Part shown: positions 23,640 to 34,229 of the stretch, one piece after another | How positions within the stretch are numbered: the first letter of the stretch is position 1 | Layout: each line of letters starts with the position of its first letter | Source: Sorex araneus | Taxonomy: Eukaryota > Chordata > Mammalia > Eulipotyphla > Soricidae | DNA length: 64,000 bases | Reading direction: 5' to 3' | Assembly: GCF_027595985.1 (NCBI RefSeq) | Contig: NC_073302.1 | Span: 212,491,189 to 212,555,188, forward strand | Notes under the pieces: generated by a model | Database searches by the model: none | What the model saw: only the letters and a program-made list of their open reading frames with translations | What the model was told of the DNA's origin: nothing | Position numbers and translations under genes: made by a program

Positions 23640-24080
23640 CGAACTTGCGACTGGCTCTTACCAAAAGTTGTTGCGGGGAAGACATTTGGGTTCTTGTCCT
23701 CAAGCAGGAAAAGTGGAAAGCAAGGGAGAGCAAATGGCCAAATTGACGAAAAGACTTGAGGGAAACAGAAAAGAAGTGAGAGTCAAGCAAGGCAGGTCCC
23801 AGATTATGGAGAGGGTCTAAAGCAAGATTCCTAAGCAAGGAAAAAGCCCTTCTTCTGTTATAACTTTTAGCAAAGGTAAAGGGGATCTCTTCACTATGCT
23901 CCAAGAATATGGGCAATTAAAACAAAGTTGGGGTACTAAGGTGATTAAGTTGGGTGTCAGGATCCTGCAGGGCCTTGGTCAGCGAGGTTATCAGGCACAC
24001 CAAGAACTTCCATACCAGGTGATTCCTTTTGTTTATTTAAAAGGGTCCATATCCTTATTAGTGACCTCCTGTTCCCCAAG
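23640..24080 (+). repeat. Diverged repeat, copy B of a direct pair
   Basis: Counterpart of 17590-18030 in the same orientation. Shares 'gggttcttgtcctcaagcag', 'ttttagcaaaggt', 'gggtgtcaggatc' and 'gcgaggttatcaggcac'-like ends. Spacing between copies is about 6 kb, of which about 2 kb is explained by later insertions. Confidence 0.6.
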
Positions 24081-24224
24081 AACTTATCAATATGTTTCAC
24101 TCACCTGGTCCCAATAAACATTTGAGTTCGCAACCTTCATTTTAAAGAAAGAGCTGAATAATACATCTATTTTCTGAAGATAGGATGGAATATTGATTTT
24201 GTGGGGTAGGTGGGGGGCAGTTAG

Positions 24225-24428
24225 GAGACCTGGATATCTGGATCTTCCTGTGATTTTGACCCACAGGGTGTGTTTAGTGGTTGGCCCCTAAAGAGTCTGG
24301 CATTACCAGGGTCATCTAACATTGCTGAGGGGAACTCCAGTCTGCCCTCAAATAAAATTCAGGGGACCATGTGGTGCTAGGGATTGAATCGGGGTCAACC
24401 TTGTGCAAAACATGTACCTTAACTCCTG
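24225..24428 (-). repeat. Degenerate older SINE
   Basis: Antisense SINE vocabulary: 'ggggaccatgtggtgctagg', 'attgaatcggggtcaacctt', 'gtgcaaaacatgtacctta'. The rest is heavily diverged. Confidence 0.6.
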
Positions 24429-24489
24429 ATTATTCCAATTCAGAAAATAATATGTGATTATTATGTTTGAAGCAATAATACATTTCTTT

Positions 24490-24860
24490 TCCTTTCTTTT
24501 TAAAAAAATTTCCCATGAGGGTGTTGCTATTGGCTAGGTATTATTTCTCGTTTTTGACAACAGAGCAATTTGACCCAGTACACTCAGTGACAGTCCTTTT
24601 GGATGGAAATCTTTGCAGGGCCTTTTAATTAGGAATTGACAGGGTGATTAACTTATAATTCACAAAAATAAATGCGGAAAAGACTACAGGTCAATTTCTA
24701 GCTGTGTTAAACTGTAAGGACAGCACCATTGGCAAATGATTGTTCCCTTTTAACAGCTTTTCTAATTTTTCTTAATTGGATCCTTTGTTTCCTAATTGGA
24801 TGAGGAGAACTATCATATGGCTTTCAATTACAAACTATGGCATGGTGATCCTGTCATATG
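24490..24860. promoter_or_regulatory. Candidate conserved noncoding element
   Basis: Non-repetitive block rich in homeodomain-type cores: 'ttttaattagg', 'gattaactt', 'cttaattgga' and 'cctaattgga', with a 'ttgacag' MEIS/PBX-like site beside them and 'ccattggcaaatg'. Clustering of such sites within 250 bp is typical of developmental enhancers. Inferred from motif texture only. Confidence 0.35.
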
Positions 24861-25734
24861 GCACACACTAAAAAAGTCAGACTCTCAATATATAGGGTGA
24901 AATAAATACTTTTTCTCAGAAGCTTTTTGTATGAGGAAGAAAGAGACGTGGCTTCTCTTGTTCTGGTAGTTAAATTTCTGCAGAAATAGAATGAACTAGC
25001 TTGATTTTCTAGGGAAAGACTGGTTTGGACTTGTGAATTCTTTCTGTAGATAAGATTCTAAAAAATTAAAAATTTTACTCACCGAAAGTAAGATGCTCCT
25101 AAGAATACAACATTATTATTGCATTTTGAATAATTATATTATTAATATGATAGAGGAGATAAAGTTTATTTTTCACTCACTGGTGATTTAGATTCAAGTC
25201 ATATCAAGTTTCTATGTGATTTTTATAATTTATAAGATAGATTTGCATCTCCTTTGCCTACACAATTAAATCTATTGCATCAGGTCCTCTATGAGGTTCT
25301 TACATCTTTTTTCTAGCTTTATCCTCTGTATAAAATTACCAGACTTTTCGGATATGACTTACAGCACTTCGTCCATGCTACTCCTGATTTCTAGCTGCTT
25401 CTACCAATTTTTTTCCTGATCTTATTCACTGATTGAAAGTTGAATCTTTTCCTGAGTCCTCCAGATCAAATTTATTTGGTCCTTATCAAACACTGATTTT
25501 TGCTAAAATTTGTGCCAATTTTAACACACTTGTGCTTTCAGTCAGTAAGGTTGAAAAAGAAAACCTTTTTGAAAATTGATTGTTATTAAAAACACCACAA
25601 TATACAAAGTTCATTATACAGTCGTTCTAAGCATTTAGTGTTCCAACACAAGAAAACCTATGTTTTAGAGCATCTCATAGCATAGGTGCTGAATCCTGAG
25701 TTAATGATGGCTGAGGTCAAGGACATTGATTTTT

Positions 25735-25900
25735 ACTGAACTGTAACTAATGTTTAGATTATTATTTTCCTTACTGAACTGTAAAACTTACAGAGAATGG
25801 GAATTTTGCATTATTTTCATCTGTATCACTAATGCCAAGAGATTTGCACCTGGCTCTAGTGTGGTGAGTCACAGATACTCATTGTCTTTTCAGGTCTTCT
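25735..25900 (+). repeat. L2 3'-end relic
   Basis: Order of blocks 'actgaactgtaaaacttac', 'agagaatgggaattttgcat', 'atctgtatcactaatgcc', 'gcacctggc' matches the L2 segment for 'agactgtgagctccatgagg ... cctggcac'. Upstream 25200-25540 may belong to the same element. Confidence 0.5.
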
Positions 25901-25949
25901 TATTGGCCACTATAAATCTGCTTGCTAAAATCTAACTCCAAGGATTGTT

Positions 25950-26880
25950 ACCCTAGGACACACACACTCTAGGCTTTTAAACTTGGAATAGCTGGTAAGA
26001 CCAACCATTGTCTCCATCTATGAGATGCAATGGGATCTACTGACCCCCCGGCATCACCATGTTGATGTCCTCAGTGTAAGTCAGATCCTGTGATCAGAGC
26101 TTTGGCTCAGCACCTTGGAATAGTATTTTCTGGAGTGGAAACACAGTCTCTGCTGAAATGCCCTTAGCGGGGAGGAATGGACACAGCTGGGGTCTGAATC
26201 AGGCTAAATCCCATCAGATTGGAAATGAAAAAGCTGATGCTTTTGAATATTATAAATCTGGAAGGCAGCAGAGATGCGGGGCTGAGAATCCCTGTGCTAG
26301 CAGGGAGTGGCACTTTTCTTTGGCTGTGAGTGCTACTTCTCTCTGGCTGACACTCCCAGAATAACTTTCAACCCGAAAAGGTGAAGGGATAATATTTTAA
26401 TAATGGGTCGACAGAGCTCTCTCTTTGCTCCTTATAAATGGAAAATAATTAGTCTTGGACAAAATCTAATTGATAATATAGAACAGGATAGTGGCATAAA
26501 TAACCTCAACTTTACATGGAAGAGGAACCTGAAACTGAAAAATCCAAGAAGTTATTATTACCAGACTTAAAAGCAGGGGTTTCTGCCTTGTGTGGACTGG
26601 CCTTTCCTTTGTGGGCCGTGCATATGTCTCACTTGGTTAAAACACTCTTCAGTGTTGGTGGTTATGTCCCGTGCTTGGACATGAGCCCATTTAATGGTGC
26701 CACTGCCAAAATGAAGGCATTCAAGAAGGGCAAGGAAACCTTCCTGGAGCAGCTTGCATGTAAAATCTGGCTAAGTCGCTACCAGCCTTTCTCCCTGACC
26801 CATGGACCTCGTCTATACAGACAGCCCATGCCTCTGAGCTCCTATCTGTGCTGTGTTTGCTCTTGAATCCCTGCTTCACA
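25950..26880. other. Unassigned non-repetitive stretch
   Basis: No exon or repeat family recognised. A plus-strand frame at 26516-26866 is open for 116 codons, but its product resembles nothing I know, the ATG context is weak and there are no splice signals at sensible places. Could be an ancient repeat or a conserved noncoding block. Confidence 0.3.
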
Positions 26881-27959
26881 TGTTTTTATTTACATGTTTT
26901 ATTCTTTCATTTTATGAATAAATCGATAACTAGGCTTTCTCTTTATCACACTGAATTATTTTTATTTATTTTGTTTGAATTTGATTAAAAGGCTGTCAAA
27001 CATAGGTCTCCCTTTATATCAGCAGAACACTAATGCAAAACTGACTATGAATGTGTTCAGCTAGAGTATACTTTCCAAAATAAAACAATGTTTGATATAT
27101 TCTAGACATTTACCCCTTTGCTTATCTATGACAACTGAAACTAACCGTCAGATGGATAAAGCAATCCAAGCCTTGCCATGTAATGCTTAGGGCATATGAA
27201 AAAATTTTTCTTTCTGAATAGATTTAAGGTAATTCACCAATAAAGCATCCTCAGAAGCATAATAAAAATCTACATAAAATGACATAGTCAGGGAAAAGGA
27301 AGATACACAGTTTGATGATGATTCAAAATGGATGTTAACATTAAAAGCGAGCAGTCATGCAATTCCTATATAACATAAGGATCAAACTTGCTGGGCACTA
27401 ATTTTGCTTTTAATTTATCAGACGTGGTGTTTATGGGCCCGCAAATATTATATAGTTAAAATGTGCATTAGCAAATATTTTGTGATGTTATATTTCTTCA
27501 GGAAATTTGCCATTCAAAATTTAGTATGTAGTTTTGCATTTTCCCATATAACATGGAGGATAGATGCATTAAATTGACATATACAAAAATGTTCTTGAAA
27601 GGTGAAACATGTCTATTTGGGTTGAGAACACAAGTTTTCTTTATGTCATTTAAAAAATGATCAATTTTGACTTCTTTCTTCACTCCACACTTAGACAATT
27701 TGGATGAGCACATGGCCAGGCAACGTGGATAGTGAGATGGGTTGTGTGTGCATGTACCCCTATTCTGAATCACACTTACATTCATTCACATATTTACAAA
27801 GTTTCAGCTACACACCTATTGATTGAGAATAGCAGTAAATCTCGATGTTCCAGGTCTGCGCTGTACTCAGCACATTACTGATGGTGTGGAACACTCACAA
27901 TGTACTCACAGAAGCGCCGAAAGAGACGGCATTGGAAGGGTTAATGCAGCACACATATA

Positions 27960-28158
27960 GGCAAATATTGTCAACTATTTTATTCAAATGTTTGGAACTT
28001 AAACACAAAATCATCATTAAGTTTTCACAAAATGAGGCATCTGTCGCTTGAAAGGCAAAAAAATATTTCAGAAATATGTTTACAGAAATGTAAAAATATT
28101 AGGCATCAAGACAGATGTGAACACATTCAGTGACTTGTCTTGTCTGTCAGTCTTCCTC
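27960..28158 (-). other. ARHGAP15: ARHGAP15 3' untranslated region
   Basis: This is the sequence after the terminal exon's first in-frame TGA. It begins with the three codons GAG GAA GAC and a second TGA at 28147-28149, probably the ancestral end of the reading frame, and continues AT-rich to a poly(A) signal at 27979-27984. The UTR would be about 200 nt. Its end is estimated from the signal, since a cleavage site cannot be read directly. Confidence 0.7.
27979..27984 (-). promoter_or_regulatory. AATAAA polyadenylation signal of ARHGAP15
   Basis: A canonical AATAAA on the minus strand lies about 165 nt past the ancestral stop. It is followed by a GT-rich stretch (minus-strand TATGTGTGCTGC, near 27946-27958) that fits a downstream cleavage-stimulating element. 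Both parts are in the expected order and spacing for a mammalian 3' end. Confidence 0.72.
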
Positions 28159-28330
28159 TCAGCTGAAGATCTGACTGTACTCGCTCAGCATGAGCTCTGC
28201 GATCTGGTTCTGGTACACCATGTGTATCGCCATATCCCCCATTTCATTTTCAGCTCGCAGAAGGGTGGGTCCAAACACAATCCCTAAGCTCTGTGTGGAC
28301 ATGAGGTTTTTTGAGGCGTTGGCCACTATC
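28159..28330 (-). CDS. ARHGAP15: ARHGAP15 terminal coding exon (C-terminal part of RhoGAP domain)
   Basis: The minus strand reads 56 codons and then TGA at 28159-28161; the first base (28330) completes a codon begun in the preceding exon. The product contains KNLMSTQSLGIVFGPTLLR, the signature of the last helices of a RhoGAP domain, followed by a stretch ending in QNQIAELMLSEYSQIFS. From memory this matches human ARHGAP15 with only a few substitutions. ARHGAP15 is a PH- and RhoGAP-domain protein that stimulates GTP hydrolysis by Rac and acts at membranes in blood cells; its catalytic arginine lies in an upstream exon. The exon begins directly after a CAG acceptor. Oddity: the human protein, as I remember it, ends GSEED, whereas here the Ser codon of that tail is TGA, and codons for E, E, D and a second TGA follow in frame (28147-28158). 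The relatives ARHGAP9, 12 and 27 fit the sequence less well. Recognition is strong; orthology is inferred. Confidence 0.93.
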
Positions 28331-28362
28331 CTGTGGAAAGAGAGTGAAAAAAATTGTTAGCC
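28331..28362 (-). promoter_or_regulatory. 3' splice site of the ARHGAP15 last intron
   Basis: On the minus strand a pyrimidine-rich run (TTTTTTTCACTCTCTTTCC) ends in ACAG immediately before the exon. A GCTAACA sequence gives a branch-point candidate, with the adenosine at 28357, 26 nt from the exon edge. The arrangement is a textbook U2-type acceptor and supports the exon as real rather than as a processed copy. Confidence 0.85.
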
Positions 28363-28615
28363 TCACTGCAATTTGAAGTAAAATTGTAGCTACTTTTGAA
28401 TCATAAAGTTTTGTATTCTTGAATTTGTTCATTTTCTTTTCCTTTTCAATTTTACTTGAAAGAAGAAAATAAAGGATAGTGATTGGTTTTGGAAAAAGAA
28501 AAAAATGACTTTTAGTTTCTGAACAACAGTACTTACCACAAAACTTACCGACCTCCTATTTTTTTCAGGCGTTTCTGTATGGCAATAGGACTTGTGAATT
28601 CTTACAGTAATTCAT

Positions 28616-28863
28616 CAGAGAACTGTCACTGTCATCCCATTGCTCATCGATTTATTCGAGCGGGCACCAGTAACGTCTCTCATTGAGAGACTTATTGTTA
28701 CTGTTTTTGGCATATCCAATACGCACGGGTAGCTTGCCAGGCTCTGCCTTGCGGGTTCGATACTCTCGGTAGCTTGCCGGGCTCTCCGAGAGGGTGGAGG
28801 AATCGAACTCGGGTCCGCCTCATGAAAGGCGAATGCCCAACCGCTGTGCTATCAGTCCAGCCC
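28616..28863 (-). repeat. Type II SINE, full length, in last intron near the acceptor
   Basis: Antisense on the plus strand: 'ctgtcactgtcatcccattg', 'gggcaccagtaacgtctc', 'ccaggctctgccttgcgggt', 'gaatcgaactcgggtccgcc', 'gctatcagtccagccc'. Perfect target duplication tacagtaattcat at 28603-28615 and 28864-28876. It lies 285 bp upstream of the ARHGAP15 last exon, in the gene's sense orientation. Confidence 0.95.
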
Positions 28864-28974
28864 TACAGTAATTCATAAGGAGAAGAAGTTATTGTTTTAT
28901 ACCACCTTTCATCTCTGTAGTATCTAGTCATTGGGCACACTATAATGCTCATGGAATGAATGAATGGATCTTCA

Positions 28975-29010
28975 TATATGCGTATATATATATATACATA
29001 TATATATGAG
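28975..29010. repeat. TA-rich simple repeat
   Basis: Run of tatatatatatacatatata flanked by further TA steps. Confidence 0.8.
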
Positions 29011-30064
29011 ATGGGAAACATTGTTGTTGAGAGTTATAAAGATCCAGCTCTGAAGGTCTTATAATCAATGGAGAAAAAAAATGGTAGACTTGCATAAAAT
29101 ATGGAAGAATCCACATTTTAAAAATATGTTTGGTTGTGATGAAAAGCAGACAAAAATCAAGGAAAAGTGGATTGTTCAGTGATCAGAGTGAGTTAATTGT
29201 TCCTAACAAGTGCTAACTGGGATATATTTTGTAAAGAATGTAACTTCTGAGACATTTAGGTGTATGGCACAATTCTAAATGTCTCCATTCATCTTGGACA
29301 ATTTAGCTCACACCTAAATAAAATGCAGAATCCTGTAGCATTTGCACAAAAACTGAGCCCTTTTAGAATAAAATAAATGTTTCCTGGCTGAGGACTATAT
29401 GGAGATCTGGAATACCAATGAAAAATTAGGATGTGGTTTTACGAATGGTAACACCTAACTTGCCTTAACACAGGACTGAGAAAGAAAATAATGTCCAATT
29501 CTTGGGATAGGGACATTAAAAATTGGTGCTTATCTTTATCGTTCAAGCCTGTTTACATATATATTTAAATTAGAAAGAGAGGGGTCTTAGTGAAACTACG
29601 GAAGTTGGGATAGCATAGGTGCTTAGAATATTGAAGTGTACTTGACCAGACATTACATACTAGAGAAATATAAGCAAAGAAAATAAAGTGTGCTAGAGAA
29701 ATGTTTTATTTTGGAATATGGCAAGACTTACTGGACTTCAGAAGAGTCTTGTTTGCCCTATGAGGGACTTCACAGTCTCTAGTCCCTTCAAAAGCCCAAA
29801 TTTCAGGTGGTAACTGTCCATTAAGACCATAAAATTTAACACTATTGCCAATATGCTATCTTAATTGCTATAATAAAAACAAATGAAACAAGCAAGTAAA
29901 TGGAAACTGTCTAAATCTTGAATTTAGATTCAAGAGAGCACATATTCTCTGCCAGAAAAACTGAGAATGGCCAAAGTCATTCATTTATGCCTTCTTTCAG
30001 TATAAATTCATAGCCAGCAAATGTACTTGGCCCAGTTAATAGCAAGGCTAGCTAACAATGGTTT

Positions 30065-30200
30065 GAGGCCACTTTATCATCTCATTCAGTGCTCACAACA
30101 ATTCATCTAGATAGTAGCATGTATTATCAGGCTCATTTTACAAATGGAAAACTGAGGCCAAGCGTGGTGAAGTGGCATTGCCACATAACTGGGATGAAGG
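30065..30200 (-). repeat. MIR relic
   Basis: Antisense MIR: 'catctcattcagtgctcaca', 'acaattcatctag', 'ctcattttacaaatggaaaa', 'ctgaggccaagcgtgg'. Clear order and spacing. Confidence 0.8.
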
Positions 30201-30204
30201 GAAT

Positions 30205-30660
30205 CAGGACTGGAGGAATAATAGGGCAGGGGCTTGGAACAGCTGCTTTGCAAGCAAATGGTCATGAGTTCAAGTGCTCAGAACCAAGCAGAATCCTGGA
30301 AGTTCTGTGGTTTCAGTTTGATGGCTCTGAGGCCAGAGATTCCCAGGGCTCGCAAGTGATTTCTGGATTCAGGGACTCACCAGGAAGCACTGCATCTGAA
30401 AATGTATGTGCGGGACATGGCCCTAAAAGGTGACCTATGGAGAGTTCCAGCAAGCACTTCAACCGTAACTTGTGTACCTTAACAAAAAAGTGACACCCAT
30501 GTGCACATGCCCGGGCAATGACACTAAACGTGTAGAAACCTTGATGAATGCTGTGGCCCAGTGGGAGAAAACCACAAGCGGAGGTGTGATCCCTGACAAG
30601 CACCACCCCTGAAAGCATGCAAGCACCACAGCTAGGTGTGTGTGCAACCCTTGGTCACTG
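30205..30660 (+). repeat. Probable old tRNA-derived SINE with long body
   Basis: Begins with a tRNA-like head ('ggactggaggaataataggg', box B-like 'ggtcatgagttcaagtg') and has further blocks ending 'aagcaccacagctaggtgtg'. More diverged than the type I/II copies; limits are approximate. Confidence 0.45.
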
Positions 30661-32231
30661 CAAAATCAATGAAGGGAAGGGGAGAAAGGAAGGAAATTGA
30701 AAAACCAAAACCAAAACAAAAATGAGGCCACTGGGTCCCACCACCCATCATTCTGTGGTATGCCATGACTCCTAACAATGGAGATGATTTTCCACACTGC
30801 ATCCTTCACATGATTATCTTCACGAGAATATCTCTCAAATTGTGATTGGTAACCTGGCTCCAATGATTTTTTACAAGCAAAAGGACTCTCAATGTTGAAC
30901 TGAATAAGATGTTCTGTTTCATATTTTCAGTCTTCTTCATCAAATGGAGAGCCTTTGTAGTTGTGAGAACTGTTGGCATGGCTACGTTGTTGGAGGAATT
31001 CTCACACTTTTAGAGTACCACTGAGTGATCTGAGACTTTACATCAAAGATTTTCTTTGGAATAGAAGAAACTAAGCCACTTTGTCATGCATTTACCCAAA
31101 ATCTATAGAATGATTTAAATATTCTCTTACATAGAGTAGGGTAAATTTGCATGGGTCTTTGCTTTCTTTTCATATCTATTTACTTCCATTTATTTTCTTG
31201 TGAGCTTCCTTGGTGATTTTACTATAAAAGTTCAGAGACTCTAGGCAGGGCAAAAGTGAGATCAAAAACAAGACAATATTGAAAGTATTAAGGTGAATAA
31301 CTGATAAACACTTGACCAACAGAGTAGAAGATCATTAGGACCTGTATTTCTGGGATACTGGAAGAGAAAAGGATCACGTAAAGATAGATTGAAGATGAAT
31401 TTGTGTTTTCCTATGTGGCAATGGCTATAGTTTCAGTTGCTAGCAGGAATAGTGAGAGTTGGAATAATGACAAGTCAGACTTACAAAGGTAAGGTCAAGA
31501 GCCAATTATAAAGAAGGGCAGGGTGGCTCTAAGTAAATTATTGGTGTAGAAGCTAGAAGAGATCTAGAGCATTTGTGCAAACTTGGGTGAGTTATGGATT
31601 GACTTAGTTCTCAAGGACATATTAGAAAGAGCAGGTAGGTCTTAAAGACATGAAGGGTGAGAAAAATCTCTGAAATGGGGCTAGACTCTTTCTTAATTTT
31701 CCAGAGTTTTTAACATTTTTCTTTTTCTGGAACAGGTCTTGTCTTAGAATTCAGAGCAAGGTCAAATAGGTGGAAACCAAGGCATAGTTTAAATAAATTG
31801 AAGAATAGAGTAGAACAAGAGTGCCAGAGCTCATCTTAGGCAGCGTTTTTATAGGTTGGGTGGCAGGTCATAGATGAGAACTCCCAAAAAGTCCTTCTGC
31901 TAAGGCAACAGTTTCCCAAGTTTCTTTATGGGTAAATGTTTATTTTATGCTCTTGAACATGTGTAAATATGGAGGATTCATGCCATTTTTTCCATCTTGC
32001 ATCTTCTGTGTGCATTTCTCTGCACGCTTTCTATATTATTTTAATAAAACCAACTTTCATTTATGAGTGCTTTAAAGTAAACTTTTACCAAAAAACTATA
32101 GTTTTCTATTATTGTTATATTTATATTCTTCAGATGAATACATTAGCAGCATGAATTGATCTCCACTACATTGGGAAAATCCAGTTGTTTGCTATAATTG
32201 AAAAAAATGGTCAAGCATAATAAAGAAAGTC
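30661..32231. other. Intronic sequence without recognised features
   Basis: Moderately AT-rich, no repeats I can name, no acceptor/donor-flanked open frame. Confidence 0.5.
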
Positions 32232-32240
32232 AAGACACTG

Positions 32241-32492
32241 GGAGGGCTGGAGCGATAGCACAGCGGGTAGGGCGTTTGCCTTGCATGCGGCCGACCCAAG
32301 TTTGAGTCCTCTGTCCCTCTGCAGAGCCCGGCAAGCTACCCAGAGTGTCTCGCCAGCACAGCAGAGCCTAGAAAGCTACCTGTGGCATATTCGATATGCC
32401 AAAAACAGTAACAAGTGTTACAATGGATACGTTACTGGTGCCTGCTCGCACAAATTGATGAGCATCGGGATGATAGTGACAATGACAGTGGG
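32241..32492 (+). repeat. Type II SINE, full length
   Basis: 'gggctggagcgatagcacag', 'gcatgcggccgacccaagtt', 'agcccggcaagctacccaga', 'attcgatatgccaaaaacag', tail 'gatagtgacaatgacagtg'. Short target duplication aagacactg at 32232-32240 and 32493-32501. Confidence 0.93.
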
Positions 32493-32514
32493 AAGACACT
32501 GTGATGTGGGACAG

Positions 32515-32720
32515 GGGAGATAGCTCAAAGTGCTGTAGTGTGTGCCTTGCAGATGTGAAGCCAGTATTTGATTTCTAGGATGCAAAGTTTCTCAAACATT
32601 TCCGAGAAGAACTGAAGGCCCCTGACCCTTCTAAGATACGACCTTGGTGGCCCCAGCACCAATGGACAAGGTCACTTGTCAGGTCTGCTTGACCAAGTAA
32701 TGCTCAGTGGTTACTGGGCT
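32515..32720 (+). repeat. Degenerate older SINE
   Basis: Head-like 'ggggagatagctcaaagtgc' with box B-like 'tatttgatttctaggatg', then a body mentioning 'gcaccaatggacaagg'. Distinct from the SOR copy it abuts. Confidence 0.5.
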
Positions 32721-32961
32721 TTATGGCTTCATTTGGGAGATGCACCCCACTCCAAAAGAGAAATTCCTATGTGTATCATATAGAACACAAGCTATCTAAC
32801 TTATTCAGGCTAGTTATACAATATGTTTGTGTATACGTGCATGTTTCCATATATATGTGTGCAGTATATTTATTGACAATGAACATTCTGAATATAACCA
32901 GCCAGCAATTGACACATTGAAGAAATCTATCCATACTTTCTTTTTTAATGAGGTTATGCTT

Positions 32962-33092
32962 CAATAGTGCTCAGGGGCTGGGGTGCTATAGGCCTACACC
33001 CAGAGGTGCCTGAGAGATCATTCAGAACTGGGGATAAAACACAGAGTCTTGCAGCTAAGCCCCTGCTCCACAACTTGAGCTTTTCACCCAGC
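32962..33092 (-). repeat. Degenerate older SINE
   Basis: Antisense blocks 'agtgctcaggggctggggtg', 'actggggataaaacacagag', 'tcttgcagctaagcccctgc'. Confidence 0.55.
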
Positions 33093-33603
33093 GCTGATCA
33101 ATCAAACTTTAGGTTAGAAGTGATGATGAAAGTGAAGATAAATTTGAGATAGAAGTCACCATCAGACTGTACAGTTTATGCGTAGAGGTAAATATCTTTT
33201 CATGCAAGTGTTTGAATTATATGAGATCCTTTTAAATAGAATGGGGATAAAGAATTCTGGCACAAAAGTTCCATAAGCAGAGGAAGTCTGGAAAAATATA
33301 TTAATGCTGTTATAATCTTCATTATGCAAATGTGAATTTATATATCCCCTACCTCAATAGACTCTTAAATTGTTAAGTGGTTGATTTAGGACCACATAGG
33401 GAGCCAACCACAATTCCAAAATATAGCTGGAATACTATCCTGAAAAATTATTTAAACCTCATTTTATTTTACCTCAAATCAGTGAATATCATACTTCCTA
33501 ATCTGACTGTGGGTACTAGCTGGGTATTGCAAGTGGCATTATTTCTGAAGGCTTAAACTCCTGAGACATATGTAGAGGAGAAACATAGGCCATTTAAAGA
33601 AAT

Positions 33604-33812
33604 TGGGCTGGAGTGATAGCACAGCGGGTAGGGCGTTTGCCTTGCACGCGGCCGACCCGGATTCAAATCCCAGCATCCCATATGGTCCTCTGAGCACTGC
33701 CAGGAGTAATTCCTGAGTGCAGAGCCAGGAGTAATCCCTGTGCATCTCCAGGTGTGACCCAAAAAGCAAAAAAAATAAAATAAAATAAAATAAAATAAAA
33801 TTTGTTAAAAAA
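33604..33812 (+). repeat. Type I SINE, full length, with (TAAAA)n tail
   Basis: Close to consensus: 'gggctggagtgatagcacag', 'gcacgcggccgacccggatt', 'cagcatcccatatggtcctc', 'gtgtgacccaaaaagcaaaa', then five to six taaaa units. Probable short target duplication aaagaaat at 33596-33603 and 33813-33820. The expanded tail and low divergence suggest a young insertion. Confidence 0.95.
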
Positions 33813-33986
33813 AAAGAAATAAAGCCCTGCATGAAAAAGCAATCTAATATTTAGATGAAAACTCTCAAAAAAAGTATATCTACAATATCTTAAAAATGCC
33901 AGTTCTATTGTATTATTGGAGAAGAGAGTTCGATTCTAAAATTACATAGACTTTTCCATGGGTTTGGCTATAGATCCAGAACAACT

Positions 33987-34229
33987 ACACTGTCACTGTC
34001 ATCCTGTTGCTCATCGATTTCTTGAGTGGGCACCAGTAACATCTCCATTTGAGATTTGTTGTTACTGTTTTTGGCATATTGAATATGCCACAGGTAGCTT
34101 GCCAGGCTCTGCCATGCAGGTGAGATACTCTCAGTAGCTTGCGGGCTCTGTGAGATGGGCGGAGGAATTGAACCCAAATCAACCATGTGCAAGGCAAACA
34201 CCCCACCTGCTGTGCTATTGCTCCAGCCC
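33987..34229 (-). repeat. Type II SINE, full length
   Basis: Antisense: 'cactgtcactgtcatcctgt', 'gggcaccagtaacatctcc', 'ccaggctctgccatgcaggt', 'tgaacccaaatcaaccatg', 'gctattgctccagccc'. Perfect target duplication ccagaacaact at 33976-33986 and 34230-34240. Confidence 0.95.

Larger units (their letters stand above)
1..27950. other. Intergenic flank downstream of ARHGAP15
   Basis: This is sequence beyond the ARHGAP15 poly(A) signal. In human the next genes on that side are GTDC1, convergent, and then ZEB2. I recognised no exon of either. The block contains repeats and candidate regulatory sequence only. Confidence 0.55.

Noticed and set aside
1..27950. GTDC1 terminal exon
   Set aside because: Expected somewhere downstream from human gene order, but no segment could be recognised.
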